A stretch of DNA of 46,133 bases, taken from JAKFWI01 sp035549875. Its GTDB lineage: Bacteria > Pseudomonadota > Alphaproteobacteria > Caulobacterales > Aquidulcibacteraceae. Made by a program: the position numbers and the translations under genes. The DNA lies in the NCBI GenBank assembly GCA_035549875.1, contig DASZPV010000213.1, forward strand, positions 1-46,133. The letters run 5' to 3'. Position 1 is the stretch's first letter. Each line of letters opens with the position of its first letter. The notes beneath the pieces are model-generated. The model worked only from the letters and a program-made list of their open reading frames with translations. It was not told the DNA's origin and made no database searches. Shown piece by piece: positions 1-8,485 of this stretch.

Positions 1-98
1 ACCAAATCGGCCGCCGCGCGCGCCGGCGTGCCGGCGACAAAATGCTCAAGCAGCCGCGCCGACGATTTTTCACCCAGTTTGGAGCGCTTTAAACGCAT
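1..98 (-). CDS. IS1595-family transposase, N-terminal fragment
   Basis: On the minus strand an ATG at 98 opens a frame that runs off the window edge with no stop, giving 32 codons. The peptide begins MRLKRSKLGEKSSARLLEHF and continues VAGTPARAAADLV. This resembles the N-terminus of IS1595-family transposases, where a phrase of the FVAG.TAR.AAELVGVN type forms the helix-turn-helix. The family is a DDE-type transposase that moves the element by cut and paste. Only this N-terminal part is visible, so whether the gene is intact cannot be judged. The call rests on one short stretch but the match in phrasing is good. Confidence 0.6.
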   Translation of the reverse strand, partial: MRLKRSKLGEKSSARLLEHFVAGTPARAAADL

Positions 99-137
99 CT
101 CTGTCCTTAAAAGCGACCCCGCTCCTAGGACAGCCCC
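1..137 (-). mobile_element. End of an IS1595-family insertion sequence (partial)
   Basis: The left edge carries the 5' end of a transposase gene on the minus strand. Beyond its start codon is a terminal-repeat-like end, read on the minus strand from position 137 as GGGGCTGTCCTAGGAGCG. A GGGGCTG-type tip is, from memory, usual for the IS1595/IS1016 group. The AT-rich bases just outside (138-145, AATAATAA) would fit the 8-bp target duplication known for this family. The other end of the element lies outside the window, so neither the second inverted repeat nor the duplication can be confirmed. The element stops about 28 bp beyond the stop codon of the MmgE/PrpD gene and interrupts nothing visible. 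Confidence 0.55.
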
Positions 138-165
138 AATAATAATATGTTCAGATAGTTAAGGC

Positions 166-1548
166 TTAGAACGTCAGCGGACCGATCAGGGCTGTTGCGC
201 AGTCATGGGCATTCTCGATCGTGGCGATGGCGCCGGCCAGGCGCTCGATCCGCCCTCCATCAACCGGCCGGCGCGCATACCGCGCGCACATCGTCGCCTT
301 GGCGACGAGCGCCGGCCAGTCCATCGGCTTTGCCCGGCCGCCGAGCGCATCGTCCACCGTCATTGAAAAATCCCGGCCGTCCGACAACACCACGCGCAAC
401 GCGCCCGCCGCCGCGCCTTTCGCTGCAATCGCCGGATCGACCGCGTAGGTAACGCGCCGCGCCAGCGCCAACACCGCCGCATCGGAAAGCGCCGATGGTG
501 AAAAGTCATCGAGGCCCACGCCTGCGCGCACGAACGCGGTGGCGACCACGAACGGCAAACTGAATTTCGCGTCGATCGCGGTGACCGGCGCCAGTTTTCC
601 TTCAGCCGGCTCCATCAGCATCACTTGCAACGGCGCGCCGGCCAGTTCGATACGTTCGATCTGCCCAATGGCGAACGCGCCCGTAGCGACGAGCGTTAGA
701 GCCATATCGATATAGGCGTGCGTGCCGCGGCAGCTTGGCCATGGCTTGAAACTGACCTCGGCGCCAAGGAAATGCGCGCCGAGGCGATCGGTTAGCACCG
801 CCTCGTCGCACACGCCGCCCGCGAACAGTTGGAAAAATCCGCCCTTGCCCTCGAACGGCTGATCAAAGCCCGCCACGCCGCGCGCGGCCAATTCCGCTGA
901 GACAACGCCGGTTTGCGCCGGAAACGCGTCGCGTATCGCGCGGTGAACCGATTGCGGATTGTATTTGATCGCGCCGCTGCAAACGCTCTGGTGTAACGCG
1001 AGGGAGAATGCATCGCGCATTTGCACCGCATCCAGCCCGAGCACCCTGCCCGCCGCCGCCACAGCGCCGTAGGCGCCGAAGATCGGCGGCGGATACCATC
1101 CCATTTCCGGCGCCGCTTTCGCCGCAAGCGCCAGGCGACAGACCAGATCGCAGCCGACGGCGAGCGCGGTGAGAAACGCACGTCCGCTGACCCCGCCGCG
1201 CGCTTCGGCAAGCGCCAGCGCCGCTGGCACAAGCGCGGCGTTGGGGTGAAGCGGAGCGCCGTCATAGGCATCCTCGAAATCAAGCGCATGCGCGAGCGCG
1301 CCATTTGCAAAGGCCGCGAGTTGGGCCGGCGCCTTGACCCCGTAACCGAGGATTGTGCTTTGCGGTGCGCCGCCGGCGGCAAGCGCCAGATCGACGAACG
1401 GCGCACAGGCCGGCTCAAACCCGCTGGCGCCGAGACTGACGCCAATCGCGTCGAGCAGCGAGCGCTTGGCCGCGTCGACCGCCGCGGCGGGCAGGTCCTC
1501 GTAGCGCGTCCGGGCGACGTGTTCGGCCAGCAGCAGCGAGAGCGTCAC
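166..1548 (-). CDS. MmgE/PrpD family protein
   Basis: This 460-residue protein has the size and overall pattern of the MmgE/PrpD family, which includes 2-methylcitrate dehydratase and cis-aconitate decarboxylase. Supporting features are an N-terminal all-helical part with the phrase AKRSLLDAIGVSLGA, then HALDFEDAYDGAPLHPNAA around residues 87-105, and the C-terminal segment with FKPWPSCRGTH near residue 270. The family acts on small tricarboxylic-type acids in the cytoplasm, but the substrate cannot be read from sequence, and no prpB/prpC methylcitrate-cycle gene is nearby. The start codon is GTG and overlaps the stop of the upstream transporter gene in a GTGA arrangement (1545-1548), which indicates an operon with translational coupling. 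That pairing suggests the transporter may move a substrate or product of this enzyme, which is inference. Confidence 0.85.
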   Translation of the reverse strand: MTLSLLLAEHVARTRYEDLPAAAVDAAKRSLLDAIGVSLGASGFEPACAPFVDLALAAGGAPQSTILGYGVKAPAQLAAFANGALAHALDFEDAYDGAPLHPNAALVPAALALAEARGGVSGRAFLTALAVGCDLVCRLALAAKAAPEMGWYPPPIFGAYGAVAAAGRVLGLDAVQMRDAFSLALHQSVCSGAIKYNPQSVHRAIRDAFPAQTGVVSAELAARGVAGFDQPFEGKGGFFQLFAGGVCDEAVLTDRLGAHFLGAEVSFKPWPSCRGTHAYIDMALTLVATGAFAIGQIERIELAGAPLQVMLMEPAEGKLAPVTAIDAKFSLPFVVATAFVRAGVGLDDFSPSALSDAAVLALARRVTYAVDPAIAAKGAAAGALRVVLSDGRDFSMTVDDALGGRAKPMDWPALVAKATMCARYARRPVDGGRIERLAGAIATIENAHDCATALIGPLTF

Positions 1549-2576
1549 GACGGCGCGGCCACTTCACCCGCAGTCTTCTTGCTATTGTCTGCAAGGCGCG
1601 GCGCGATCGACAGCAAGGCCACGGCCACCAGCAACAGCGCGGTGCTGGCGATTTCAGCTTGCGTCGGATATTTTTGGCCGAAGAAGATGGCCATCAGGAA
1701 TGCCGCGACAATGCCAGCGATTATGCTCGCCGCGCGTTCAAACGGTACGCAGAATGTGTTTTCCCGCTGATCAAGCAGGATCAAAGCGGAGAAGACCGAT
1801 ACCGCGAAGAATGCCGCTGAAAGCGCGATGAGGAGCGAAAAGGCGCCGCTCGTCCATGAATCAACGAAGCCCCAGCGGAAATCAGATCCCTGCGCCATCG
1901 GCGTCAACGCGACCGCCGCCAGCATCAGCACGGAAAGCGGCATGGCGACCAGCTTTTCTTCGACGAAATAGGCCTCTACTTCGTTCGGCCGTCCGGATTT
2001 GGCGATGCGGGTCATCACCGAGAGGCGTACGAAATATCCGATCGTATACACAATGACCGTGAAGATCGCGAGCGGGGGCAAGCTAAGCCCGCGCCGTTCG
2101 CTGATCGTCATCGCCATGCCGATCGCCACGAGCCCAAGCGCGATCCATGACCACCACCGCACCCGGCGGCGCGCGACCAGATCGACCAGCGGCGCGATGA
2201 TCAGCACGTCTCCGCGCATGATCAATTGCATGAATGGAATGCTGACGTTCTCGAAGGTGAGCGACATCGGCACCGTGAACAACAACATTGCAGTGCCAAA
2301 CCCGGAAATCGTCGTCGACCAGCGCGGCCACGGCACGCTCACGGCGCCAAGACGAAGCTGGTTGGCGCTCCTGGTCCATCCCGCCAGGATCGCGAACAGC
2401 AGTATGAGGGCAGTAGCAATGATCAGCACCGGCGGAAGGACTTCCAGCCCGGACAGGACACGCCCGACGCCCGGTTGCGGGATGGTCGCCAGAACGCGCG
2501 TAATGACCATGTAGGGGATGTAGGTCAGCACGTAGAGGGCGCTGGTCAGCTCGATCGGCAATTTCGTCAGCCGCAT
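1545..2576 (-). CDS. EamA/DMT-like multispanning membrane transporter
   Basis: This 343-residue, very hydrophobic protein shows about ten probable transmembrane helices arranged as two sets, the usual plan of drug/metabolite transporter (EamA-like) permeases. Segments such as VLIIATALILLFAILAGW (about residues 50-67) and the C-terminal ALLLVAVALLSIA are clear helices. The region FERAASIIAGIVAAFLMAIFFG resembles the end of the second EamA repeat. The start ATG has a strong ribosome-binding site (GGAGG, about 8 bases upstream). The gene is first in a two-gene minus-strand operon with the MmgE/PrpD enzyme. It diverges from the capA-like gene across a 90-bp gap that should hold both promoters. 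The substrate is unknown. Another multi-helix transporter family remains possible. Confidence 0.65.
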   Translation of the reverse strand: MRLTKLPIELTSALYVLTYIPYMVITRVLATIPQPGVGRVLSGLEVLPPVLIIATALILLFAILAGWTRSANQLRLGAVSVPWPRWSTTISGFGTAMLLFTVPMSLTFENVSIPFMQLIMRGDVLIIAPLVDLVARRRVRWWSWIALGLVAIGMAMTISERRGLSLPPLAIFTVIVYTIGYFVRLSVMTRIAKSGRPNEVEAYFVEEKLVAMPLSVLMLAAVALTPMAQGSDFRWGFVDSWTSGAFSLLIALSAAFFAVSVFSALILLDQRENTFCVPFERAASIIAGIVAAFLMAIFFGQKYPTQAEIASTALLLVAVALLSIAPRLADNSKKTAGEVAAPS

Positions 2577-2666
2577 CCGCGTCCTCCTGCCCGCCGCGCA
2601 TCGACCGTTTGAACAGATCGCGAAAGCGCTTGCAAGCGCGGTATCCGACCCCTAGAGCGTGCGGCC

Positions 2667-3781
2667 ATGACCGGGCAAACGACGCTCCTTGCGGTCGGCG
2701 ACGTCATTACCGACCGCGACAACCCGCATGAAAGTTTCGACCTCGTTCGGGGCGGATCAGCGCCGCCGACATCGCGTTTTGCCAGTTGGAATCCAACCTT
2801 ACCACGCGCGGAACCCGCCTGCCCCAGGCGCGCCACACGCTGCGCGGCGATCCGAAAATGGCCGACGCAATCAGGGACGCTGGCTTTGGCGTCGTCTCCT
2901 TCGCTGGCAATCATTGCATGGATTGGGGCGCCGAGGCGTTCTTCGACACGATAGACCACCTGCGCGCGCGCCAGCTTGCGGTCGTTGGCGTCGGCGCGAC
3001 GATCGCCGAGGCGCGCCAGACGGCGGTCGTCGAACACGATGGCTTGCGCGTGGCGTTTCTGGCCTACAGTTCGATCCTGCCGATGGCGTATTGGGCCGAG
3101 CACAACCGGCCCGGCTGCGCGCCGATGCGCGCCTTTACGTTCTATGAGCAAATCGAACACGACCAGCCCGGCACGCCGGCGCGCATCCACACATTCCCGC
3201 ACCGCGAAGATCTAAAAAACCTGATCGCCGACGTAAAACAGGCCAAGACCATAGCCGATATCGTGATTGTCTCGCTGCACTGGGGCATTCATTTCGCGCC
3301 CGTCGTACTCGCCGATTACCAGCAGGACGTCGCGCATGCGGCGATCGACGCCGGGGCCGACGCGATCCTCGGCCATCATGCTCATATCCTGAAGGGCGTG
3401 GAGGTCTACAAGAACAAGCCAATCTTCTACAGCCTGTGCAATTTCGCCACCGATTTGCGGATGGACAAGGCGCACGCGGAAAGCAAATCGTTCGCCGAAA
3501 TCAGAACGCTCAATCCAAATTGGGACGTTGATTTCGACAGCCTGTACAATTTCCCCAATGATTCCCGGATGAGCATCATCGCCAAATTAACGCTCGCCCC
3601 AGGCGGCATGTTGGGCGCTTCGATCCTACCGCTATACATCAATAAGGCGGCGCAACCCGAGATCATGCCGCCCGGCGATCCGCGCTTCGGCCAGGTGCGC
3701 GCCTATCTCCAGGACATCAGCGGCAAAGCCGGTCTGGCGACACGCTTTGAGGCGCGGGGCGACGAAATCGCATTCGCCTAG
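2667..3781 (+). pseudogene. CapA-type metallophosphatase, frameshifted
   Basis: The protein belongs to the CapA (poly-gamma-glutamate synthesis) family of calcineurin-like metallophosphatases. It is read in two frames. The start (MTGQTTLLAVGDV...ESFDLVRG) lies in the frame opening at 2667. The rest (ISAADIAFCQLES..., then FAGNHCMDWG, SLHWGIH, LGHHAHILKGVE) lies in the next frame to the stop at 3781. Aligned to the paralogue at 5070-6191, the two pieces join without gap if one base is restored in the G-rich run at about 2748-2756. This is therefore either a recent one-base deletion or a sequencing error. Metal-binding GNH and GHHAH motifs are intact. One further oddity is CNF where the paralogue has GNF, in the YSLCNFA segment. 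If translated only from the internal ATG at 2786, the product would lose its first metal-ligand strand. Confidence 0.8.
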
Positions 3782-3838
3782 GCCCCGTTGTTGCGTTGCG
3801 CCGGCTTCGATGATAGCGCTTACACAACTCTAATACAA

Positions 3839-5047
3839 ATGAAACGGACCATGCGCGAAGGACTGCCCAACGATTTCGACCCGCTGGCGTCGGAGACCTT
3901 CGATTCTCCTTACGACTTATATGCACGGCTGCGCCGTGAATGCCCAGTCGCGCACACGCATGCGTGGGGCGGCGTGTGGGCGTTGTCCAAATATGACGAC
4001 GTGCGCGCCGCCGCCTCGGACTGGAATACCTTTATCACCTCAGTGCAGAACGTCGTGCCAAAAGTCGCGTTCACGGGCCGGCGGCCGCCGCTTCACCTTG
4101 ATCCGCCCGAGCACACGCCCTATCGCCTGGCGCTAAATCCCTTGCTCAACGAGGAAAAGGCAGCGCCGTTCGAGGCGCCGATCCGCCAGTTCTGCGGCGA
4201 ATTGCTGGAACCGCTGATCGCGCGCGGCGAAGGCGACATATGCGGCGAGTTCTCAAGCCATCTGCCGATCTACGTGTTCGCGGAATGGATGAGAATGCCG
4301 CCCGCACTCGTGGAGGATCTGCGCAAGGTCGGGCGCGACTATAACGTCGCGGTTCAGTCCAACGACGTCGCGATCACCAAGGAAACCAGCCTGCGCCTTT
4401 ACGCCATGGCGCGCGGCCTGATCGACCTACGCAAACGCGAACCCATGGACCCGGCCGACGACCCGACCAGCGCCCTTCTTGCCGCGCGACACAATGGCGA
4501 GCCGCTGCCCGATGAACTGATCATCGGCTGCGTCCGTCAGGTTCTCGTAGTCGGGATTATCGCACCGACCGTCGTGATCGGCAGCATTTGCGTGCACCTG
4601 TCGCGCGATCAGGCGCTACAGCAGCAATTGCGCGCCGATCCCTCGCTTATCCCGGCCGCGCTGGAGGAATTCCTGCGGCTCTATACGCCCTATCGCGGCT
4701 TCGCGCGGACCGCTGCGCGCGAAGTTGAAATTCGCGGCTGCCCGATCAAACCGGGTGAGCCGATCGCGCTGATGTATGCGTCAGCCAACCGCGATGAAGA
4801 CATTTTTCCCGACGCGGATCGGTTCAACATGAGTCGTCCGAACATCAAGGACCACCTGGCCTTCGGCCGCGGCCCGCATCACTGCCCCGGCGCGCCGCTG
4901 GCGCGCCTTCAACTGCGCGTGGCGCTGGAGGAATTGTTGGCGCGCACGACGCGCTTCGATCTCAACGGACCGATCAGGCCGACGCGGTTCCCGGAAATCG
5001 GCGCGCTCGAAGTGCCGTTGCGGTTTACCCCCGCCTCAAAGAATTAG
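3839..5047 (+). CDS. Cytochrome P450
   Basis: This is a soluble bacterial P450 of 402 residues from the ATG at 3839. A longer frame opens at 3788 but adds residues with no family likeness. The haem-binding loop FGRGPHHCPG is present with the thiolate Cys at about residue 349, and the K-helix ExxR is E277-R280 (in EEFLR). In the I-helix, the segment LVVGIIAPT aligns with the oxygen-activation motif so that Ile241 and Ala242 stand where the usual acid-alcohol pair (Asp/Glu-Thr) is found. That may alter oxygen activation, as in other P450s lacking the Thr. No ferredoxin or reductase gene is adjacent. The gene sits between two CapA-type genes with short spacing (22 bp to the second), so the three are probably co-transcribed. 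The substrate is unknown. Confidence 0.92.
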   Translation: MKRTMREGLPNDFDPLASETFDSPYDLYARLRRECPVAHTHAWGGVWALSKYDDVRAAASDWNTFITSVQNVVPKVAFTGRRPPLHLDPPEHTPYRLALNPLLNEEKAAPFEAPIRQFCGELLEPLIARGEGDICGEFSSHLPIYVFAEWMRMPPALVEDLRKVGRDYNVAVQSNDVAITKETSLRLYAMARGLIDLRKREPMDPADDPTSALLAARHNGEPLPDELIIGCVRQVLVVGIIAPTVVIGSICVHLSRDQALQQQLRADPSLIPAALEEFLRLYTPYRGFARTAAREVEIRGCPIKPGEPIALMYASANRDEDIFPDADRFNMSRPNIKDHLAFGRGPHHCPGAPLARLQLRVALEELLARTTRFDLNGPIRPTRFPEIGALEVPLRFTPASKN

Positions 5048-5069
5048 GCCAGCGCGATCGGCTGATCCC

Positions 5070-6191
5070 ATGGCGATAGGCGAGTCGATTCTTTTGGCGG
5101 TGGGCGATGTCGGCCCCTGCCGCAGCGATCCGGCCGCGATGTTCGCCGGCGTGCGCGGCGCGCTCGCGCGCGCCGATCTCTGTTTCGGTCAGTTGGAAAC
5201 CGCCGTAACCGATCGGGGCGTGCGCTCGCCGCACGCCAAGCTCGCGATGCGCACGCCGCCGCAGGCGGCGGCTGCAATCGCCGCGACTGGGTTTGACGTC
5301 ATGTCGTTTGCCGGAAACCATTGCCTTGACTGGGGCGATGAAGGCTTCGCCGATACGCTCACGCATATGGCTGAGGCGAAGGTGAAACTCGTTGGCGCCG
5401 GCGCCAATATCGAAGCGGCGCGTGCGCCCGTCCTCGCCGCATGCGGCGAGGCGAAGATCGCGTTCCTTGCCTATTCCTCCATCCTTCCAGAACATTACTG
5501 GGCCGAGCGCGATCGTCCCGGCTGCGCGCCGATGCGCGCGCACACGCGCTACGAGATGATCGAGCCGGACCAGCCCGGCACGCCGCCACACATCATCACT
5601 GAACCCCATGGCGATGATCTGGCGGCGCTGATGCGCGACGTGACCGCCGCCAAGCGCTCCGCCGACATCGTCGCGCTATCGATGCATTGGGGCCTCCACA
5701 TGACCCCGGTTGTGATCGCGGACTATCAGAAACAGGTAGCGCGCGCGGCGATCGATGCGGGCGCAGACATCGTCCTTGGCCATCATCCCCATATACTGAA
5801 GGGCGTCGAATTCTATCGCGGCGCGGCGATAGTATACAGCATGGGTAATTTCGCCATCGAGCAGCCCCAGGCGTTCGATCCTGCGATCGTCCAGGCGCCT
5901 TCGTTCAAACACCTGCTTTCACTTCACCCGGACAGGCAGCCGAGCAGCCTCTATCTGCTTCCGGAAGACACGCGCAAAAGCATGATCGTGGAAATGCGCA
6001 TTCGGGGGCGGCGCATCGACTCTGTTTCCGCGCTGCCAGTCTGGATCGACGACAGATCGACGCCGCACACGCTTACCGCCGACGCACCGCACTTTAGCGA
6101 CGTCGCGGACTATTTGAGGGATATATCCGCGCGCGCCGGCTTTGCTACGACCTGTGCAATCGAGGGCGACCGCGTCGTGCTTTCCGCGTAA
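5070..6191 (+). CDS. CapA-type metallophosphatase (poly-gamma-glutamate synthesis family)
   Basis: The 373-residue protein is an intact CapA-family, calcineurin-like metallophosphatase. Visible motifs are LLAVGDVG near residue 9 (first metal-binding Asp), FAGNHCLDWG near residue 75 (GNH), SMHWGLH near 209, and LGHHPHILKGVEFY near 237 with the metal-binding His residues, followed by YSMGNFA. No signal peptide or membrane anchor is seen, which differs from classical membrane-bound CapA and suggests a cytoplasmic enzyme. It is a clear paralogue of the frameshifted gene at 2667-3781, and together they bracket the P450. There is no CapB or CapC nearby, so poly-glutamate synthesis is unlikely. A role in an amide-forming or phosphatase step of a small-molecule pathway is inference. 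Confidence 0.85.
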   Translation: MAIGESILLAVGDVGPCRSDPAAMFAGVRGALARADLCFGQLETAVTDRGVRSPHAKLAMRTPPQAAAAIAATGFDVMSFAGNHCLDWGDEGFADTLTHMAEAKVKLVGAGANIEAARAPVLAACGEAKIAFLAYSSILPEHYWAERDRPGCAPMRAHTRYEMIEPDQPGTPPHIITEPHGDDLAALMRDVTAAKRSADIVALSMHWGLHMTPVVIADYQKQVARAAIDAGADIVLGHHPHILKGVEFYRGAAIVYSMGNFAIEQPQAFDPAIVQAPSFKHLLSLHPDRQPSSLYLLPEDTRKSMIVEMRIRGRRIDSVSALPVWIDDRSTPHTLTADAPHFSDVADYLRDISARAGFATTCAIEGDRVVLSA

Positions 6192-6249
6192 ACCCGGCGA
6201 GAGGCGCGAAACTCTTTCGAGTCGAACGCGTTTTCCCCTGCGGTCGCCC

Positions 6250-7365
6250 ATGCCCAACACCGACAGGCTGATTTTCACGCCGAACGATGTCGATCTTGCC
6301 CGCTCGCCGCTGCGGGCAAGCCTGAAGGCCGACACCTTCACGCTGGGCGCGTTCAATCCGGGCCTGACCCGCCTGCCAAACGGCAATCTCCTGATGATGG
6401 TGCGCGTGGCCGAGGCGCTGCGCGAGCCGATCTTCGATGGAAAAATTCACGCGATCCGCTGGACGCCGGAGGGCTACGTGCTCGACGGCTATCCGACGGA
6501 GGGCGTCAACGCCAAGGACCCGCGTAAATTCATCATCACGCCGCATCATGCACGGGTGATGGCCCTCACCTCTTTATCATGGCTGCTGCCGGTTGAACTA
6601 TCGGCGGATAGCCGAAGGGTCATCGACGTGCACTACGACAGAGCGATCGCCCCCACGGCCACTTATCAGATGTACGGCGTGGAGGACGCGCGCATCAGCC
6701 GGATCGACGGGCGCTATTATATGACCACCTGCTCGGTCAGCCCGGAGCGCCATTGCACAACGCTTTATACGTCGCGCGACGGCCTCGACTGGCGGCTCAA
6801 AGGCATCGTGCTCGACCACCAGAACAAGGACATGGTTCTGTTCGAGGGCATGGTCGGCGGGAAGTTCATGGCCCTGACCCGCCCGCTTGGCGATCTCTAT
6901 TTCGCCTACCCGCCGGACAGTCCCTATCTGCCGGGACCGGCGATCCAGCTCGCAGGGTCGCCCGACGCCCTGCACTGGAAACCGCTCGACGCGCCGGGCA
7001 TCCGCCCGCGCAAGGGCACGGCGGCGACGATGCGCATTGGCGGCGGCGCGCCGCCGATCCGCACCGCGGCCGGCTGGCTCGCGCTCTATCACGGCGTCGA
7101 GGTTCAGGGGCTTGTCGGAATTTATCGCACATTCTGGGCGCTGCTGGATGCGGGCGACCCCTCCCGCATTCTCCGGCTGGCCGATGAAAACGCGATCCTC
7201 GAGCCCAATCCGGCGCTGACGGCGCCGCTGGCCGATCAGATGTACATTTCCGACGTCGTGTTCACGACCGGCATCGCGGCGCATGAGGATCACTACATCC
7301 TCGCCTCCGGCGAAGCCGACCTCGCCTGCCGCATCACCTGCCTGCCGCAAAGCATGTTTGCCTGA
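6250..7365 (+). CDS. GH130 family glycoside phosphorylase/hydrolase
   Basis: This 371-residue protein from ATG 6250 looks like a five-bladed beta-propeller of glycoside hydrolase family 130, which phosphorolyses or hydrolyses beta-mannosides. Evidence includes FNPGLTRLPNGNLLMMVRVAE near residue 36, GVEDARISRIDGRYYMT near residue 143 (the EDxRI core typical of the family), and HQNKDMVLFEGMVGGKFMALTRP near residue 190. The frame is open upstream to 6142, but that part overlaps the end of the preceding capA-like gene and has no family likeness, so the later start is preferred. It is a cytoplasmic enzyme by its lack of a signal peptide. Whether it is a phosphorylase or a hydrolase cannot be told by eye. 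It follows capA by 58 bp and probably ends that operon. Confidence 0.8.
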   Translation: MPNTDRLIFTPNDVDLARSPLRASLKADTFTLGAFNPGLTRLPNGNLLMMVRVAEALREPIFDGKIHAIRWTPEGYVLDGYPTEGVNAKDPRKFIITPHHARVMALTSLSWLLPVELSADSRRVIDVHYDRAIAPTATYQMYGVEDARISRIDGRYYMTTCSVSPERHCTTLYTSRDGLDWRLKGIVLDHQNKDMVLFEGMVGGKFMALTRPLGDLYFAYPPDSPYLPGPAIQLAGSPDALHWKPLDAPGIRPRKGTAATMRIGGGAPPIRTAAGWLALYHGVEVQGLVGIYRTFWALLDAGDPSRILRLADENAILEPNPALTAPLADQMYISDVVFTTGIAAHEDHYILASGEADLACRITCLPQSMFA

Positions 7366-7469
7366 TGGTTCTGACACCCGGCCGCTTGCGGGGTGGGTGA
7401 GCGGAAATGCCGGGCGCATCGCAAAGATTAGCTTCGTTCCCGTTTCGATCACGTCGTTCACCAAGCGGG

Positions 7470-7575
7470 CGCGGGATTTTTGTATCGCGCGCTCGCCTGA
7501 GATGAAATCCCGCGTGAGCGAAACGAAATTTCGCGCTATACGTTGGTGGACAGAGGCGGCGCGTCAGACGCCGCC
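7470..7575 (+). promoter_or_regulatory. Hairpin-rich leader upstream of ku
   Basis: The 238-bp gap between the GH130 gene and ku holds three inverted repeats in a row. The first has 10-bp arms around GCGGGATTT/AAATCCCGC (7470-7479 and 7505-7514). The second is GCGAAA-CGAAA-TTTCGC (7518-7534). The third is GGCGGCG-CGTCAGA-CGCCGCC (7555-7575), which ends 28 bases before the ku ATG and 15 bases before its AAGGAAG ribosome-binding site. None is followed by a T-run, so a plain terminator is unlikely. They could be operator sites or leader RNA structure. No known riboswitch is recognised. Confidence 0.4.
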
Positions 7576-7603
7576 CTCGGTGTGGTTACCCAAGGAAGTC
7601 GTC

Positions 7604-8479
7604 ATGGCTGCGCGCCCCTCATGGCAAGGGCATTTGAAGCTCTCGCTCGTCACCTGCCCCGTCGCGCTTTACAACGCGATCTCGCCCAAGGGCGAGGTGC
7701 GCTTCAACCTGATCAACCCGGATACCGGCAACCGCATCCGCATGCTGACGGTGGATTCCGGCACGGAAGAGCCGGTGGAGCGCAAGAGCCTGGTGAAGGG
7801 ATTTGAGGTCTCCAAGGGCGAATACATCACCATCACCCAGGAAGAGATCGATAGCGTCCGCCTCGAAAGCACCAAGACGATCGACATCGACAGCTTCGTC
7901 CCCGCCGAGGACATCGACCGGCTCTATTGGGAAAACCCCTATTACCTCGTGCCCGACGGCAAGATGGCCGCCGAGCCCTACGCGGTGATCCGCGCGGCGA
8001 TGGAGCATTCCGGCAAGGTCGCGCTCGGCCGCCTGGTGATGAGCCAGCGCGAGCGGCTGGTGGCGCTGGAGCCGCGCGAGAACGGCATCGTCGCCACCAC
8101 CTTGCGTAGCCACGAGGAAGTGCGCGCGATGAAGGAGTTCTTCGGCGATATTCCAAACGTGAAGGCCGACCGCGACATGGTCGCCATCGCCGAAAAGATC
8201 ATCACCCAGAAGGCCGAGGATTTCGACGCCTCGAAATTCGAGGATCATTACGAAGAAGCTTTGCGCGAGCTGATCGCCCAGAAGCAAAAGGGCAAGAAAA
8301 TCGTCCGCCCCGAAGCGCCGAAAGATACCAACGTCATCGATCTGATGGACGCGCTGAAAGCGAGCCTGAAGGGCGCGCCTGAACGGCGCCGTACAGTGGC
8401 TGCTGGCAAGACCACGGCGCGCAAGGCGGCGGCGGCGCATCGTTCCACCGGCGGCAAGCGGGCGAAGAAACAGTCCTAG
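7604..8479 (+). CDS. ku: Non-homologous end joining protein Ku
   Basis: Bacterial Ku binds double-strand DNA ends as a homodimer and recruits LigD for non-homologous end joining. The 291-residue protein starts at ATG 7604, where SWQGHLKLSLVTCPVALYN is the standard Ku opening, with an AAGGAAG ribosome-binding site 13 bases upstream. The core beta-barrel/bridge region is complete through DIDRLYWENPYYLVPDG (about residue 105), the conserved GRLVMSQRERLVALEP (about 142) and KFEDHYEEALRELI near 215. The C-terminal tail from about residue 255 is rich in Lys, Arg and Ala and lacks other domains, as usual for the DNA-contacting tail of bacterial Ku. The gene ends 6 bp before ligD. The frame is open upstream to 7283, but that extension has no Ku likeness. 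Confidence 0.97.
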   Translation: MAARPSWQGHLKLSLVTCPVALYNAISPKGEVRFNLINPDTGNRIRMLTVDSGTEEPVERKSLVKGFEVSKGEYITITQEEIDSVRLESTKTIDIDSFVPAEDIDRLYWENPYYLVPDGKMAAEPYAVIRAAMEHSGKVALGRLVMSQRERLVALEPRENGIVATTLRSHEEVRAMKEFFGDIPNVKADRDMVAIAEKIITQKAEDFDASKFEDHYEEALRELIAQKQKGKKIVRPEAPKDTNVIDLMDALKASLKGAPERRRTVAAGKTTARKAAAAHRSTGGKRAKKQS

Positions 8480-8485
8480 CCCATC

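Noticed and set aside
3788..3838. Upstream extension of the P450 gene
   Set aside because: The extra residues have no P450 likeness and the first ATG with sensible context is at 3839.
2667..6191. A poly-gamma-glutamate capsule operon based on the CapA calls
   Set aside because: CapB, CapC and CapE are absent, and neither CapA shows the membrane anchor of the capsule enzyme.
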